Source: Aliiglaciecola sp. CAU 1673
GTDB lineage: Bacteria; Pseudomonadota; Gammaproteobacteria; Enterobacterales; Alteromonadaceae
Length of the DNA stretch: 64,000 nt
NCBI RefSeq assembly: GCF_029223185.1
Contig: NZ_JARHUG010000013.1
Coordinates: 79,677 to 143,676, forward strand
Direction of reading: 5' to 3'
The position numbers were made by a program, and so were the translations under genes. The notes under the pieces are model-generated. The model saw only the letters and a program-made list of their open reading frames with translations, was not told the DNA's origin and made no database searches. Below, one piece after another: positions 28,230 to 37,920 of the stretch (the first letter of the stretch is position 1; each line of letters begins with the position of its first letter).

Positions 28230-29525
28230 ATGCAGGACGTTAAGCCCACCCCAAGAGAGCAGCTATCCCGCGCCCTTTTCACATTATTGCTGCTGTTACC
28301 CTATACGTTGGCGTTTATGCTGTTCGTAGGAAAACGATTATTCAGGGGAAAGCAGCAAAGTTTACGCGACGCCCAGCGGCTCGGACTTTGGTTATCCATT
28401 GAACGAAAAGGCGGCTTGCTACTGCACTGTGTCTCGGTAGGGGAAGTGGTTGCGGCCACTCCACTGATTAAGAGGATAATGCTGGAGCGTAGCGAGCTCC
28501 CCATCACTATTACCACTACGACGAAGACCGGCGCTGAGCGAGTGCAGGAGTTATTTGGTAACAGCGTTCAGCATCTCTACCTGCCTTTTGACCTTCCCTT
28601 TTTGATGCGTCGTCTGATGCGCCAGGTAGATCCTCAAAAAGTCCTGATTATGGAAGTGGAGCTTTGGCCTAATCTTGTGCATACCTGTTGGGAGCGACAT
28701 ATCCCGATATTTGTCATCAATGCCCGTATGACCACCAAATCCATGTTGCGCTACCGTAAACTAAATACGTTGGTCAGCCCTATACTGAACCATCTCAGTG
28801 GCATCTGCGCACAAGGACAACGGGACTTTGATAATTACCTGGCACTTGGTGCACCAACTGACAGGCTCTTTCTGACCAATAATATCAAGTTTGACTTGCC
28901 TAAAGTGCCGCGAGAGCCGCTATACCGAGAATTCCGAACCAAGTTTGATATGAATGGGCGCCAGGTCCTAATTGCAGGAAGCACCCACGATCCGGAAGAA
29001 AAAATTCTGCTTCAGGCGTTTAAGCGTCTGAAAGCAAAATTCCCAACCTTATTGCTGATTCTGGTACCCCGACATCCGCAGCGCTTCGAAACCGTAGGCA
29101 AACTGGTCGAATCTGAAAGCCTGAGGCTAATTAAGGTGAGTGAGAACCAACCTTGTGCTGAAAACACTGACGTCTTGTTGGCCGATCAGATGGGGCTGCT
29201 GAATCAACTCTATGCCACTGCCGATATTGCCTTTGTCGGCGGCAGCCTGGCCGAGCGGGGTGGTCATAATGCCCTCGAACCCGCAGTTTTTGGTGTCCCG
29301 GTATTAATGGGCCCATCCAGGCATAACAACCCGCAGATTTGTCAGTTGCTGGCCGAGACCGGCGCTTTGCAACTGGTCGAAAACGAACAACATCTGGTGG
29401 AAAAGGCCGGGCGCTGGCTGGCAGATGGCCACAAAGCCCATGAAGCGGGCAACGCCGGACGGCAAATGATCCTCTCCAGCACCGGTGCAATAGATGCGAC
29501 ACTGGAAAGGATCTTTGCTCAATAA
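28230..29525 (+). CDS. waaA: 3-deoxy-D-manno-octulosonic acid (Kdo) transferase WaaA
   Basis: WaaA adds Kdo residues to lipid IVA on the inner face of the inner membrane. The 431-residue protein has an N-terminal membrane segment (15-33) and a GT-B fold. The catalytic Glu72 is in HCVSVGEVVAATPL. Further on are IMEVELWPNL, VLIAGSTHDPEE, LLILVPRHPQRF and the sugar-nucleotide site FVGGSLAERGGHNALEPA. Length is close to E. coli (425). It starts the lipopolysaccharide block and is convergent with a GT9 heptosyltransferase. kdtA is an older name. Confidence 0.96.
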   Translation: MQDVKPTPREQLSRALFTLLLLLPYTLAFMLFVGKRLFRGKQQSLRDAQRLGLWLSIERKGGLLLHCVSVGEVVAATPLIKRIMLERSELPITITTTTKTGAERVQELFGNSVQHLYLPFDLPFLMRRLMRQVDPQKVLIMEVELWPNLVHTCWERHIPIFVINARMTTKSMLRYRKLNTLVSPILNHLSGICAQGQRDFDNYLALGAPTDRLFLTNNIKFDLPKVPREPLYREFRTKFDMNGRQVLIAGSTHDPEEKILLQAFKRLKAKFPTLLLILVPRHPQRFETVGKLVESESLRLIKVSENQPCAENTDVLLADQMGLLNQLYATADIAFVGGSLAERGGHNALEPAVFGVPVLMGPSRHNNPQICQLLAETGALQLVENEQHLVEKAGRWLADGHKAHEAGNAGRQMILSSTGAIDATLERIFAQ

Positions 29526-29540
29526 ATAACGGATAAGCCT

Positions 29541-30575
29541 TTATTGCTTGCCCGTATCCAACCACTGGTCAATACGTTGTTTGACCAATGCCACAGGTAG
29601 CCTGGCCATAAGATCAGGTCCTTTTGCTCTGGTTCCCCAGGGTAATGCATCCCAAGGCTTGTCTTTTTGCTCGGCAATAATCTCATCATAAACGGAAGCC
29701 ACTAACGCTTGGCTTAAATAGGGCCCGGTGCGCCTTGGATTACTGTGGGCATAGAGACCAATGACGGGGGTATTCACTGCCGTTGCCATATGCGCAGGAC
29801 CGGTGTCCGGCGCAATGACCAGCTCTGCTTGCCCCAACAAGGCAAGCAGTTGCTTTAAGTTGGTTTTACCCACTAAATCTTCGCGAATAGCCACGGTATG
29901 CTGCAAAATCCCGTCTGCGCTGTCCCTATCCAGCTTGGCTGGACCGCCGCAAAGTACCACGGCAAAGCCTTTTTCGCTTAAGTAATTGGCTACTGCAGCA
30001 TAGCGCTCGGGCAACCAGTTGCGCTCGGCCTTACTGGCGGCGGGACTGATTATTATAAAGGGGCCAAGCTCTTTGCGTTTGGCTTGGGCCCAGGCCATAT
30101 CCGCCTCAGAGATCGGAATGTCCCACCTAGGCTTGTCCACTTTCGGTACACCGATGGCATCGGCAAAGGCCATAAAACCATCCAGTACATGGGCGTGGCG
30201 CTGTGGGGCAATGCGCTTGTCGGTAAACAGCCAGTGAAACTCTTTGCTACGCTGCCAATCGAAACCAATCTTGTGCTTTGCTCTGATCTGCTTAGCCGCC
30301 AGATTGGCACGTAGCGCCACTTGCATGACCAACAGCGCATCGAAATAATCCTGCGCCAACTCTGCTTTCAGATCCCGGTATGCCTGCCGACCGCGCTTTT
30401 TATCGAACACCACAAATCGAATACCAGGCATATCCCCTATTAATTGATGCTCTACCTTGCCGATGACCCAGGTAATGGCAGTCTCCGGCCATTGATCACG
30501 CACTCGCTGGACCATGGCTACTGCATGGCAAACATCACCTATCGCCGACAGGCGCAAAATACAGATACTTTTCAA
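29541..30575 (-). CDS. Glycosyltransferase family 9 heptosyltransferase (WaaC-like)
   Basis: This 344-residue GT9 enzyme most likely adds L-glycero-D-manno-heptose to the LPS inner core. It begins with the family signature ICILRLSAIGDVCHAVAM, has the central SPAASKAERNWLPERYAAV and the nucleotide-heptose site ELVIAPDTGPAHMATAV. PVIGLYAHSNPRRTGPY resembles heptosyltransferase I more than II. The start is a TTG at 30575 because the family N-terminus falls exactly there and no ATG is near. It is divergent from kdkA. Whether it adds heptose I or II cannot be decided. Confidence 0.88.
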   Translation of the reverse strand: MKSICILRLSAIGDVCHAVAMVQRVRDQWPETAITWVIGKVEHQLIGDMPGIRFVVFDKKRGRQAYRDLKAELAQDYFDALLVMQVALRANLAAKQIRAKHKIGFDWQRSKEFHWLFTDKRIAPQRHAHVLDGFMAFADAIGVPKVDKPRWDIPISEADMAWAQAKRKELGPFIIISPAASKAERNWLPERYAAVANYLSEKGFAVVLCGGPAKLDRDSADGILQHTVAIREDLVGKTNLKQLLALLGQAELVIAPDTGPAHMATAVNTPVIGLYAHSNPRRTGPYLSQALVASVYDEIIAEQKDKPWDALPWGTRAKGPDLMARLPVALVKQRIDQWLDTGKQ

Positions 30576-30644
30576 GGGACTGTCCGTTGTTGAAAAAGGT
30601 AGAATAGAGCGAACTATGGCAATTTATCACAAATACGGGTTTTC

Positions 30645-31370
30645 ATGTCTGCCCTGACTTACGGCTACCAGGACGATCATCATTTCTTATTTGATCCAAG
30701 CTGGTTTACAAAGATTGAAGCAAGGCACTTTGCGCCATCTTACTGGCTTGAACAAGGTGCCGTACTTGGCCAGGCCCAGGGTCGCGGCACCACCTATTTC
30801 GTGCGTTATGACAAAGGTAATCTGGTGCTGCGCCACTATCGTCGTGGCGGCATACCCGGCAAGCTACTGACCGACCAGTACCTCTACCCAGGCCTTGAAC
30901 ACACCCGTCCCTGGCGCGAACTGAAGCTGTTAAGCTGGATGCAGTCCCAAGGGTTACCTGTTCCCACCCCGGTGGCGGCCCATGTGCATCGAAGCGGCCT
31001 CATCTATCGCGGTGATATTTTGCTGTCGATGATCCCGAACAGCCACGATCTGCATCGCTGTCTTTGTGAAGGTGCCGTCGGCGAAGATATCTGGCAAGAG
31101 GTGGGACGAGTGATTGCCAAAATGCATGCCCTGCAGGTGTGTCACAGCGATCTCAATATTCATAACCTGATGCTTGATGACAGTGGCAAAATTTGGCTGA
31201 TTGACTTTGACCGCTGCGAAAAACGACAAGGACAGGGATGGAAAAAAGATAATCTTGCCCGTCTTAAACGTTCTCTAGAGAAAGAGCAGGGACGCATGCC
31301 TGATTATCATTGGCAAGCACAACAATGGTCCAGTCTGATGGCCGGTTACAATGAACAAACCGGGTGTTAG
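30645..31370 (+). CDS. kdkA: 3-deoxy-D-manno-octulosonic acid kinase KdkA
   Basis: KdkA phosphorylates the Kdo residue of lipid A-Kdo at the 4 position, typical for bacteria with a single phosphorylated Kdo. The 241-residue protein has a kinase-like fold: VLRHYRRGGIPGKLL, the catalytic loop VCHSDLNIHNLML and the metal-binding LIDFDRCEKR. The close WKKDNLARLKRSLEKE is family-typical. Its end overlaps the convergent glycosyltransferase by four bases. Confidence 0.94.
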   Translation: MSALTYGYQDDHHFLFDPSWFTKIEARHFAPSYWLEQGAVLGQAQGRGTTYFVRYDKGNLVLRHYRRGGIPGKLLTDQYLYPGLEHTRPWRELKLLSWMQSQGLPVPTPVAAHVHRSGLIYRGDILLSMIPNSHDLHRCLCEGAVGEDIWQEVGRVIAKMHALQVCHSDLNIHNLMLDDSGKIWLIDFDRCEKRQGQGWKKDNLARLKRSLEKEQGRMPDYHWQAQQWSSLMAGYNEQTGC

Positions 31371-32134
31371 TCCCGGCGTTCATGATGTTCAAATAATTTG
31401 GCTTCCTTCAAAAACGCATACATGGCCTCAATGTGCGCTTGCACTAAACCTCGCTTGCCGGATAAAAACATACGCCTGAACAAATAGGACTTAACAAAAG
31501 TGATGGGAAAAATTAGCGTCAGTTTTAGCAAAGAAGGACGCTTGCCTTTTTGATATTTCTCCTTGGCTTTTAAAGAGGAATACTTGTTTTGTTTCTCCAT
31601 CATTAAGGCCGTGCTGCCATAGCCAAAGTGGATCACCAAACCGGGCACATCGGCCTCTGTAGCATCTTTTTTAAGTACCAGATTTTCATGCACCAGACGA
31701 TCTGTAGGGTAATCAGCACGGCCTTGCTTGAATACGCGGATGATAGAGCGTTTACCCGAAGAAGGATGCATGGCCCGCCCCCAAAAAACATCTTCAAAGT
31801 ACAATCTAAGCGCATCAGCCTTTTGACTATCAACCAGATCCTGAATGCTGTCGGCCACCTGCTCCGGCAGGATTTCATCACCATCCAGGTTCATGACCCA
31901 TTCGTTTTTACACAAAGACTGGGCAAACTCTTTCTGCTTAGCGAAGCCTAACCAGTCCTGATGCACCACTTTGGCTCCCATTTCCCTGGCAATATCGACT
32001 GTGCCATCGGTGCTGCCGGAGTCCACCAAGATCACTTCATCAAAGCGCTTCAGCGGCGCTAACACTGCACGGATATGCTTCGCCTCATTACAGGTGACCA
32101 GAAAGACACTGATAGGCACCTTGGCATTAGTCAT
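31367..32134 (-). CDS. Glycosyltransferase family 2 protein (LPS core, WaaE-like)
   Basis: This 255-residue GT2 enzyme resembles the lipopolysaccharide core beta-glycosyltransferase group. Sequence features are SVFLVTCNEAKHIRAVL, VDSGSTDGT, the metal-binding LDGDEI and RLVHENL. The ATG at 32134 (MTNAKVPIS) is chosen by family alignment; it lies within the end of the next GT2 gene (8-bp overlap), so the pair is translated together. Acceptor and sugar donor are not predictable. Confidence 0.88.
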   Translation of the reverse strand: MTNAKVPISVFLVTCNEAKHIRAVLAPLKRFDEVILVDSGSTDGTVDIAREMGAKVVHQDWLGFAKQKEFAQSLCKNEWVMNLDGDEILPEQVADSIQDLVDSQKADALRLYFEDVFWGRAMHPSSGKRSIIRVFKQGRADYPTDRLVHENLVLKKDATEADVPGLVIHFGYGSTALMMEKQNKYSSLKAKEKYQKGKRPSLLKLTLIFPITFVKSYLFRRMFLSGKRGLVQAHIEAMYAFLKEAKLFEHHERRD

Positions 32135-32912
32135 GAGATTTCGCCTTGTACTTGGCGTCAGCTTGCAGTGCCACCAGCGCTGCATACTTGTGATAGGCAT
32201 ACTGGCCAAGGATCACCGCCATCATGTAGCCACGCCAACCATCAAGAAAGCCACCGCGTAGAATGAACTGTTGTAAAAAGTCGGTAAAAAAACGCAAGGT
32301 AGCATACGCCATGGAAGATCGTTTGCCCTTTGCCGCCTTTTCTTCTGCAATCAGGGTGGCGTATTTAAGGTGTTTCTCCAGCACATGGTGGTAATTGCGC
32401 CAGCTATGGTGAATAAGCGGTGCCTTTAAGATCTTCTCTTTGTATACCGGCATCAGCAAGGTTTCGTGCACTTGCCTATCCTTAAACTGGGCGCCTTGCT
32501 TAAAAAACAGCTTTCCTTGAGGAGAGGCGTAACGGCCATGTTTCAGAGGCTTTCCGAATAAAAAAGTGTGCCAGGGAAAGCTGATAATGGTGGCATCAAG
32601 ACGAGGGCTTGAGAGCACCTGATCGATTTCCTTTTTTAACGCATCGGTGATGATTTCGTCAGCGTCGATATTAAGTACCCACTCATGTTTGCATAGGGCC
32701 AAAGCGCGGTTTCGTTGGGGACCATACCCGGGCCAATCAGTTTCATGGACCTCGTCGGCATATTTCTTTGCCAATGCCACAGTGTCGTCCTTACTGCCGG
32801 AGTCCAGCACAATCAACTGGTCTACCCAGCCGGCCAGAGGCGCAAGGCACTTTTCTATACGGTCCGCCTCGTTACAGGCGATAACAAAACAAGAAATGGG
32901 TCTTCTGGTCAT
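32127..32912 (-). CDS. Glycosyltransferase family 2 protein (LPS core)
   Basis: This 261-residue GT2 protein is a diverged paralogue of its neighbour: ISCFVIACNEADRIEKCL, LDSGSKDDT, metal-binding IDADEI and a VHETLL motif at the corresponding place. A C-terminal hydrophobic stretch (FLQQFILRGGFLDGWRGYMM) may bind the membrane, as in WaaE-like enzymes. The ATG at 32912 starts five codons after an in-frame TTG and fits the family best. It heads the pair and overlaps the second gene by 8 bp. Confidence 0.87.
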   Translation of the reverse strand: MTRRPISCFVIACNEADRIEKCLAPLAGWVDQLIVLDSGSKDDTVALAKKYADEVHETDWPGYGPQRNRALALCKHEWVLNIDADEIITDALKKEIDQVLSSPRLDATIISFPWHTFLFGKPLKHGRYASPQGKLFFKQGAQFKDRQVHETLLMPVYKEKILKAPLIHHSWRNYHHVLEKHLKYATLIAEEKAAKGKRSSMAYATLRFFTDFLQQFILRGGFLDGWRGYMMAVILGQYAYHKYAALVALQADAKYKAKSHD

Positions 32913-33039
32913 AAAGGCGGGATCCAAAGGTATTTTTCATCGGCAAGGCCGAGGTTTATGAAAGTGGCAAAACTTGATGCCTAATATAACGAAAATTAAC
33001 TGAAGACAGGAGAATAGCCATAAAAAAGAATGTTAAGCT

Positions 33040-34008
33040 ATGCATCCTCCAGCCCGCAGTGGCTTTGTAAGACATCCTGATTTGGTATATCAACGAATGG
33101 AAAAAATAGGCGCTGTATTACCGCTGAAAGCGCGTGGCAGTTACGATGTAGATGATCTGAATCGCACAGATATTTTGTTTACATCCCTCGCTCACTTCGG
33201 TGCAACCGGGTTTCTTGGCCCCTTTTTTGTTGTTGTGCCAAAAGATGAAGTGCAGCTGGTCAATGACAAGCTGGCCAAATGGACTCAATTCGACATCCGC
33301 GTTGTTAGTGAATGCACGGTCGTCCCGCAGCTATCCAATTACCCTGAGATGCGCGGCTGGCGCAAACAGCAGATCATCAAGCTGGCCATCGCGAAATTGA
33401 TGCCGACTCGCTTTTATCTGACCTTCGACGCCGATGTTATCTGCCTTAAGCCATTGAGTTTCGACAAGTTAGTGATAGATGGCAAAGCGCTGCTGCAGTA
33501 TGAGCAACGCGCCCAACACCCCAAGTGGTGGAAATCATCAGCCCGGTTACTTAGTATGAGCCCCGTCATTGGCGATCCGGACGTCGGTATGACGGTAACG
33601 CCGGCCATCCTTGCGGTGGATATATGCAACAAGGTAATGCTCGAATTAACGGGCAAGGATGGACAGCATTGGGTGGATGAACTGTGCTCGCTGCATCAAC
33701 CCAAGAATCCGCGAAATTGGCGTATCAGCCGTTTCCTGATGCTTAAGTGGACAGAGTATTCACTCTATTACCTGTGTGCTTTGAAACATGCCATGCTGGA
33801 CAAGTTCCATGTTATCGCCGGCACCAAAGAGATACCCCAACGACTTTTGGTACATGAATCCCACCCCTACGAGCAGTGGGATCCCGCCTACAGCTTCAGT
33901 AATAGATGTCCCGGTTTGTTTTGTGTGGTTGGCAGCAAGTCGGGGCTGTCACCACAAACCGTATTAACCAGAGTGGGTCATTTCATCGGTTGGCAGGAGG
34001 CCAGATAG
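33040..34008 (+). CDS. DUF6492 family putative glycosyltransferase
   Basis: This protein of up to 322 residues resembles the DUF6492 family of glycosyltransferase-like proteins found in surface-glycan loci. It has GAVLPLKARGSYDVDDLNR near the start, FYLTFDADVICLKPL with a DxD-type metal motif, and a Trp/His-rich centre. An ATG at 33097 (MEKIGAVLPLK) would begin nearer the conserved part; neither start has a clear ribosome binding site. Its stop overlaps the GTG of the Wzi-like gene by one base. The transferred sugar is unknown. Confidence 0.72.
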   Translation: MHPPARSGFVRHPDLVYQRMEKIGAVLPLKARGSYDVDDLNRTDILFTSLAHFGATGFLGPFFVVVPKDEVQLVNDKLAKWTQFDIRVVSECTVVPQLSNYPEMRGWRKQQIIKLAIAKLMPTRFYLTFDADVICLKPLSFDKLVIDGKALLQYEQRAQHPKWWKSSARLLSMSPVIGDPDVGMTVTPAILAVDICNKVMLELTGKDGQHWVDELCSLHQPKNPRNWRISRFLMLKWTEYSLYYLCALKHAMLDKFHVIAGTKEIPQRLLVHESHPYEQWDPAYSFSNRCPGLFCVVGSKSGLSPQTVLTRVGHFIGWQEAR

Positions 34009-35441
34009 TGATATCCAGAAACAGAATACTTCCTGTTTTGATGTTATTTTTTTTATCGACCACCGCTATGCAGGTCGAGGCTAAAGGACTGTCACCTCTG
34101 CTGCCTTTGCAGTTATCCCCGGAGATCGAAAACCAGATTGAAAAGGTAATGGCGCTTACCGATGGTGCGCCATTGACCAAGCCCTACAAGGCAAGTGATC
34201 TGCAGGTCAGGGCAGAACAACTTAAAGACAGCCATCCATTGCTGTATCAGCGCATCCAGAACTACCTGAAGCGCTACAAAAAAACAGCTGCCATCACCCA
34301 TAGAAGTGCAGAGCTTGCTGCCTCCGGCGGCACCGCAAGGGCTCTACCCAATCAACGCGGCGCTCTTAGCGAAGCCACTTACCGAGTGTCTGCCAATGGC
34401 TTTTATCAAGCCAATCCCTATGTACTCTTATCTGCCGGAACAATGGTCACGGATGGTCAGGATATGGCCCACAACACTACGTATCTGGCGTTGGGGTATG
34501 AATACGCACAGGTAGAAATCGGCTATCGTGAGCATTGGTTTTCCCCGTTTCAGGATTCGGCCATGCTGGTCAGTAGCAATGCCGAAGCTTCGCCGTCTAT
34601 TACCATTAGTAACAGCAATCCCATCAGTGATTGGAATATTCGCTACGAAGTTTTCTATTCACAATTGGAAGAAGTGCAAGGCATTCGTCTTGGTGATGAG
34701 CTCTTTCCCGGACGCCCTCGCCATGCCGGGTTACACCTGAGTTTGACACCGCTGGATTTCTGGACACTTGGCTTTAACCGCACACTGCAATTCGGTGGCG
34801 GTAAACGTGAAGTGGACTTTAGTGATGTGATGGAAGCCATCTTCAACCCGGCCGGCAAGGATAATGTCGGGGATGTGGATACCGACGATCCGAATTACGA
34901 GTTTGGTAACCAGCAAGCTTCGATTACCAGTAAGTTTAATTTCCATCTGGGTACGCCTGTCTCGCTTTATATGGAATTTGGCGGCGAAGACACCCTGGAT
35001 GAGAGCAATTACAAACTTGGCAACCAAACCTACTCTTTGGGCCTTTTTTTACCACTGCTCACCGATGATCTGTCGCTGAGGTATGAATTTAGCCATTGGT
35101 CCACTGCCTGGTACGTGCATCACTTGTATCAACAGGGTTATACCAATGGAGGACAGGTGCTCGGACATTGGGGCGGTGATGCGAGACAGTTTAATGACGC
35201 GGTACCAGCCTCGGCGCATTCTCTGAACCTGAATTGGGCCCTCACCGGCAGCCAAATCATCGATGGCACCCTCAGAGTCTTGCAAAATGATCCTGGCCGG
35301 CAGAGTTACGAAACCGGTTATGAAGTCAATCTGCGCTACAGTCATGCCACCAGTCTCGGATTCTGGGGCGCGGAGCTATACTGGGGCAAAGATCCCCTTG
35401 GGCAGGATTTTTCGCGTCTAAGCGCCTTTTATCGCTGGTGA
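34008..35441 (+). CDS. Wzi-family outer-membrane capsule assembly protein
   Basis: Wzi proteins are outer-membrane barrels that hold capsular polysaccharide on the cell surface. This 477-residue protein has a signal peptide (to about VEAKG), a helical N-terminal segment and then many beta strands: VLLSAGTMVTDGQDMAHN, YAQVEIGYREHWFSPFQDS, GLHLSLTPLDFWTLGFNRT, ending at a C-terminal aromatic Trp (AFYRW). The GTG at 34008 has AGGAGG 7 nt upstream, strong support against the longer open frame. Overlapping starts and stops tie it to both neighbours. Confidence 0.85.
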   Translation: MISRNRILPVLMLFFLSTTAMQVEAKGLSPLLPLQLSPEIENQIEKVMALTDGAPLTKPYKASDLQVRAEQLKDSHPLLYQRIQNYLKRYKKTAAITHRSAELAASGGTARALPNQRGALSEATYRVSANGFYQANPYVLLSAGTMVTDGQDMAHNTTYLALGYEYAQVEIGYREHWFSPFQDSAMLVSSNAEASPSITISNSNPISDWNIRYEVFYSQLEEVQGIRLGDELFPGRPRHAGLHLSLTPLDFWTLGFNRTLQFGGGKREVDFSDVMEAIFNPAGKDNVGDVDTDDPNYEFGNQQASITSKFNFHLGTPVSLYMEFGGEDTLDESNYKLGNQTYSLGLFLPLLTDDLSLRYEFSHWSTAWYVHHLYQQGYTNGGQVLGHWGGDARQFNDAVPASAHSLNLNWALTGSQIIDGTLRVLQNDPGRQSYETGYEVNLRYSHATSLGFWGAELYWGKDPLGQDFSRLSAFYRW

Positions 35442-36586
35442 TCCCCTTGCAGGACAACTCTTTTCCCCTGGTTCCCGAGCGTCTGTTATTGCAGGCGAAA
35501 AGAGTGTTGTACATGACCCATCTGGCATTGGGTGATTTTGTCTACCAGAGAGCCTATTTGGCGGAACTGGTCGCACGCTATCCACAGCTATCTGTGGATA
35601 TCTGGATTGATGACTGCAGAAGCCGCCATAAAGCCTGGCATGAGGGACGCAATCAAACGCTGGTGCAATGGCTAAAAGCGGAAGATCATCTGCAACAAAT
35701 CTATCCCATCGCCCGCGATAAGAAGCATCGACAGTCAATGCTCAAGCAGGCCAGGGAAGTGCAGTACGACCTGGTTGTTTTTATCGCAAGCACCCGCAGT
35801 GAACAGTATGCCAGATATGCGCGTCAGATCGCTCCCAAGGCTTATGTGGTAGGAACCCTGACCAATCCGGCGCACCATGCGCTGAGTAAATGGTGGTACT
35901 TCCGGCAACTGGATGGATATCTCAAGGTAGATTCGTTGCATAGCAGACAGGACCTGCATATCAGCGACATTTATCAGCAAAAGTTCAAGCAGCTGCTGGG
36001 CCTGTCTCTCCCCGCAGAAAAAAGGGTGGCACCGCTGAACGTTGAGGAAAACGCGCTGATTGAAGCCCGGGATCAGTTGGCCAAATGGACACAGAAGACC
36101 GGTTTAAACGCCTCGAGCACGTTATTTATCAACCACCTTTCCACGACCAGTAAAAGGGATTACCAGTGGTCGCAGCTGACTGAGTTGTTGTTAGCAATTC
36201 AGGCCTCCCAGGGACCAACGCTCTTTGTGCTCAACGTCCCTCCGGCACAGTTACAAGAGACAAAAGACAGGCTGGCCCGTGAGACAGTGCTTCAGCAACT
36301 TGCAATACAGCCATTTTCTGCCTCTCACTTTGTCCAGTTACCGGCCATGATTGCCGCCTCTGATCGGGTAATTACCGTAGAGACAGCGATCATGCATCTG
36401 GCGGCCTGTGTGGGAACGCCGCAAGTTGCACTGCTAAGGGACTCAGCCACTAGTTGGCGACCACTTGGTCCGGCTGTTCTTGTTTATGGTAAGGAGAGAG
36501 TGGATCGCATCCCGGTAAGCCAGGTGGTGGAAGCATATTTACAACTTAGCTCCTTGCTATCGCATAAATTGACCGGTCGGGCTTAA
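35438..36586 (+). CDS. Glycosyltransferase family 9-like protein
   Basis: This 382-residue protein is a distant heptosyltransferase relative. It has VLYMTHLALGDFVYQRAYLA near the start (compare LRLSAIGD in true members) and VITVETAIMHLAACVGTPQVAL near the end, in place of the APDTGPAHMA box; the His is kept but the Asp-Thr-Gly-Pro is changed. It starts with a GTG that overlaps the Wzi-like stop by four bases. It probably adds a sugar in the same glycan pathway; the substrate may differ from heptose. Confidence 0.72.
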   Translation: MIPLQDNSFPLVPERLLLQAKRVLYMTHLALGDFVYQRAYLAELVARYPQLSVDIWIDDCRSRHKAWHEGRNQTLVQWLKAEDHLQQIYPIARDKKHRQSMLKQAREVQYDLVVFIASTRSEQYARYARQIAPKAYVVGTLTNPAHHALSKWWYFRQLDGYLKVDSLHSRQDLHISDIYQQKFKQLLGLSLPAEKRVAPLNVEENALIEARDQLAKWTQKTGLNASSTLFINHLSTTSKRDYQWSQLTELLLAIQASQGPTLFVLNVPPAQLQETKDRLARETVLQQLAIQPFSASHFVQLPAMIAASDRVITVETAIMHLAACVGTPQVALLRDSATSWRPLGPAVLVYGKERVDRIPVSQVVEAYLQLSSLLSHKLTGRA

Positions 36587-36608
36587 TTTCTGTCATCGGC
36601 TAAGTTAA

Positions 36609-37130
<522 letters not shown>

Positions 37131-37221
37131 TCCCCATGAAAGGCGCTATTTCAAGTTTGTAATGTGACCCTATGCCTGACTCCGTCATCCACGGCCCACC
37201 TGCAACGGCTTACTATTCCCA

Positions 37222-37920
37222 ATGAGAATATATCAATCTCGTCGTGTGCTGTACGTAGAAGATGACATCAATAGCGCAGAAATCCTAACCCTGTATTTGA
37301 AGCAGCAAGGTCTGGATGTACAGCACTACGACAATGCGCAAGATGCCACAAGAGCACTGAACAACCTTAATTGGGACATCGCTATTTTCGATATTATGCT
37401 GCCTGGCGGGGACGGTCGACAACTGCTGCATAAAGCTGTTGAACTGAACATTCCGACGATCATGGTAACGGCAAAGGTTTCAGAGTCTGACCGACTGCAA
37501 GGGTTTGATGCGGGCGCGGATGATTATGTCTGTAAGCCTTACAGTCCCAGAGAGCTGACTTCCCGGGTGCTGGCTTTATTAAAGCGTACCCGCGTCGGCC
37601 ATCAGAAAGACCGACTCCAATTTACCGACCTAACTATCAATCCAAATAGCCACTGCGCAGAAATAAGCGGGCAGGATTTAGCGCTGACCAGCGCAGAGTT
37701 TTCATTGCTGATGGCATTTGCCAGCCAACCAGGCAAAGTACTCAGCCGCAAAGAGTTGCTGGACACCTTATATAAGCACGATGAAGCGGTTACAGAGCGA
37801 ACTATAGACACACACATGGTTAACCTCAGGAAAAAGCTAGGTGACAACAAGCACAGCCCAAAGTATATCGTCACTCGGTATGGGCAGGGCTATCAGTTTG
37901 TCGGCAGAAGGAGCATATAG
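37222..37920 (+). CDS. OmpR/PhoB-family response regulator
   Basis: The receiver domain (residues 1-120) has the acidic pair Glu13-Asp14-Asp15, phospho-acceptor Asp57 (IAIFDIMLPGGDG), Thr83 and Lys105 (CKPYSP). A winged-helix DNA-binding domain (about 130-230) follows, with SAEFSLLMAFASQPGKVLSR and VNLRKKLGD. It overlaps the partner histidine kinase start by one base, so the two form a co-translated two-component system. The signal is unknown; the exported aspartyl protease downstream may be a target or part of signalling. Confidence 0.93.
   Translation: MRIYQSRRVLYVEDDINSAEILTLYLKQQGLDVQHYDNAQDATRALNNLNWDIAIFDIMLPGGDGRQLLHKAVELNIPTIMVTAKVSESDRLQGFDAGADDYVCKPYSPRELTSRVLALLKRTRVGHQKDRLQFTDLTINPNSHCAEISGQDLALTSAEFSLLMAFASQPGKVLSRKELLDTLYKHDEAVTERTIDTHMVNLRKKLGDNKHSPKYIVTRYGQGYQFVGRRSI

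Noticed and set aside
28024..28230. 68-codon hydrophobic open frame starting with TTG
   Set aside because: It overlaps the phosphate-binding-like gene in another frame, shares the waaA start region, and lacks a ribosome binding site. A small membrane peptide cannot be excluded but is not supported.
33906..34007. N-terminal extension of the Wzi-like gene
   Set aside because: It overlaps the DUF6492 gene by 100 bp and lacks a signal peptide at its start; the GTG at 34008 has a strong AGGAGG.
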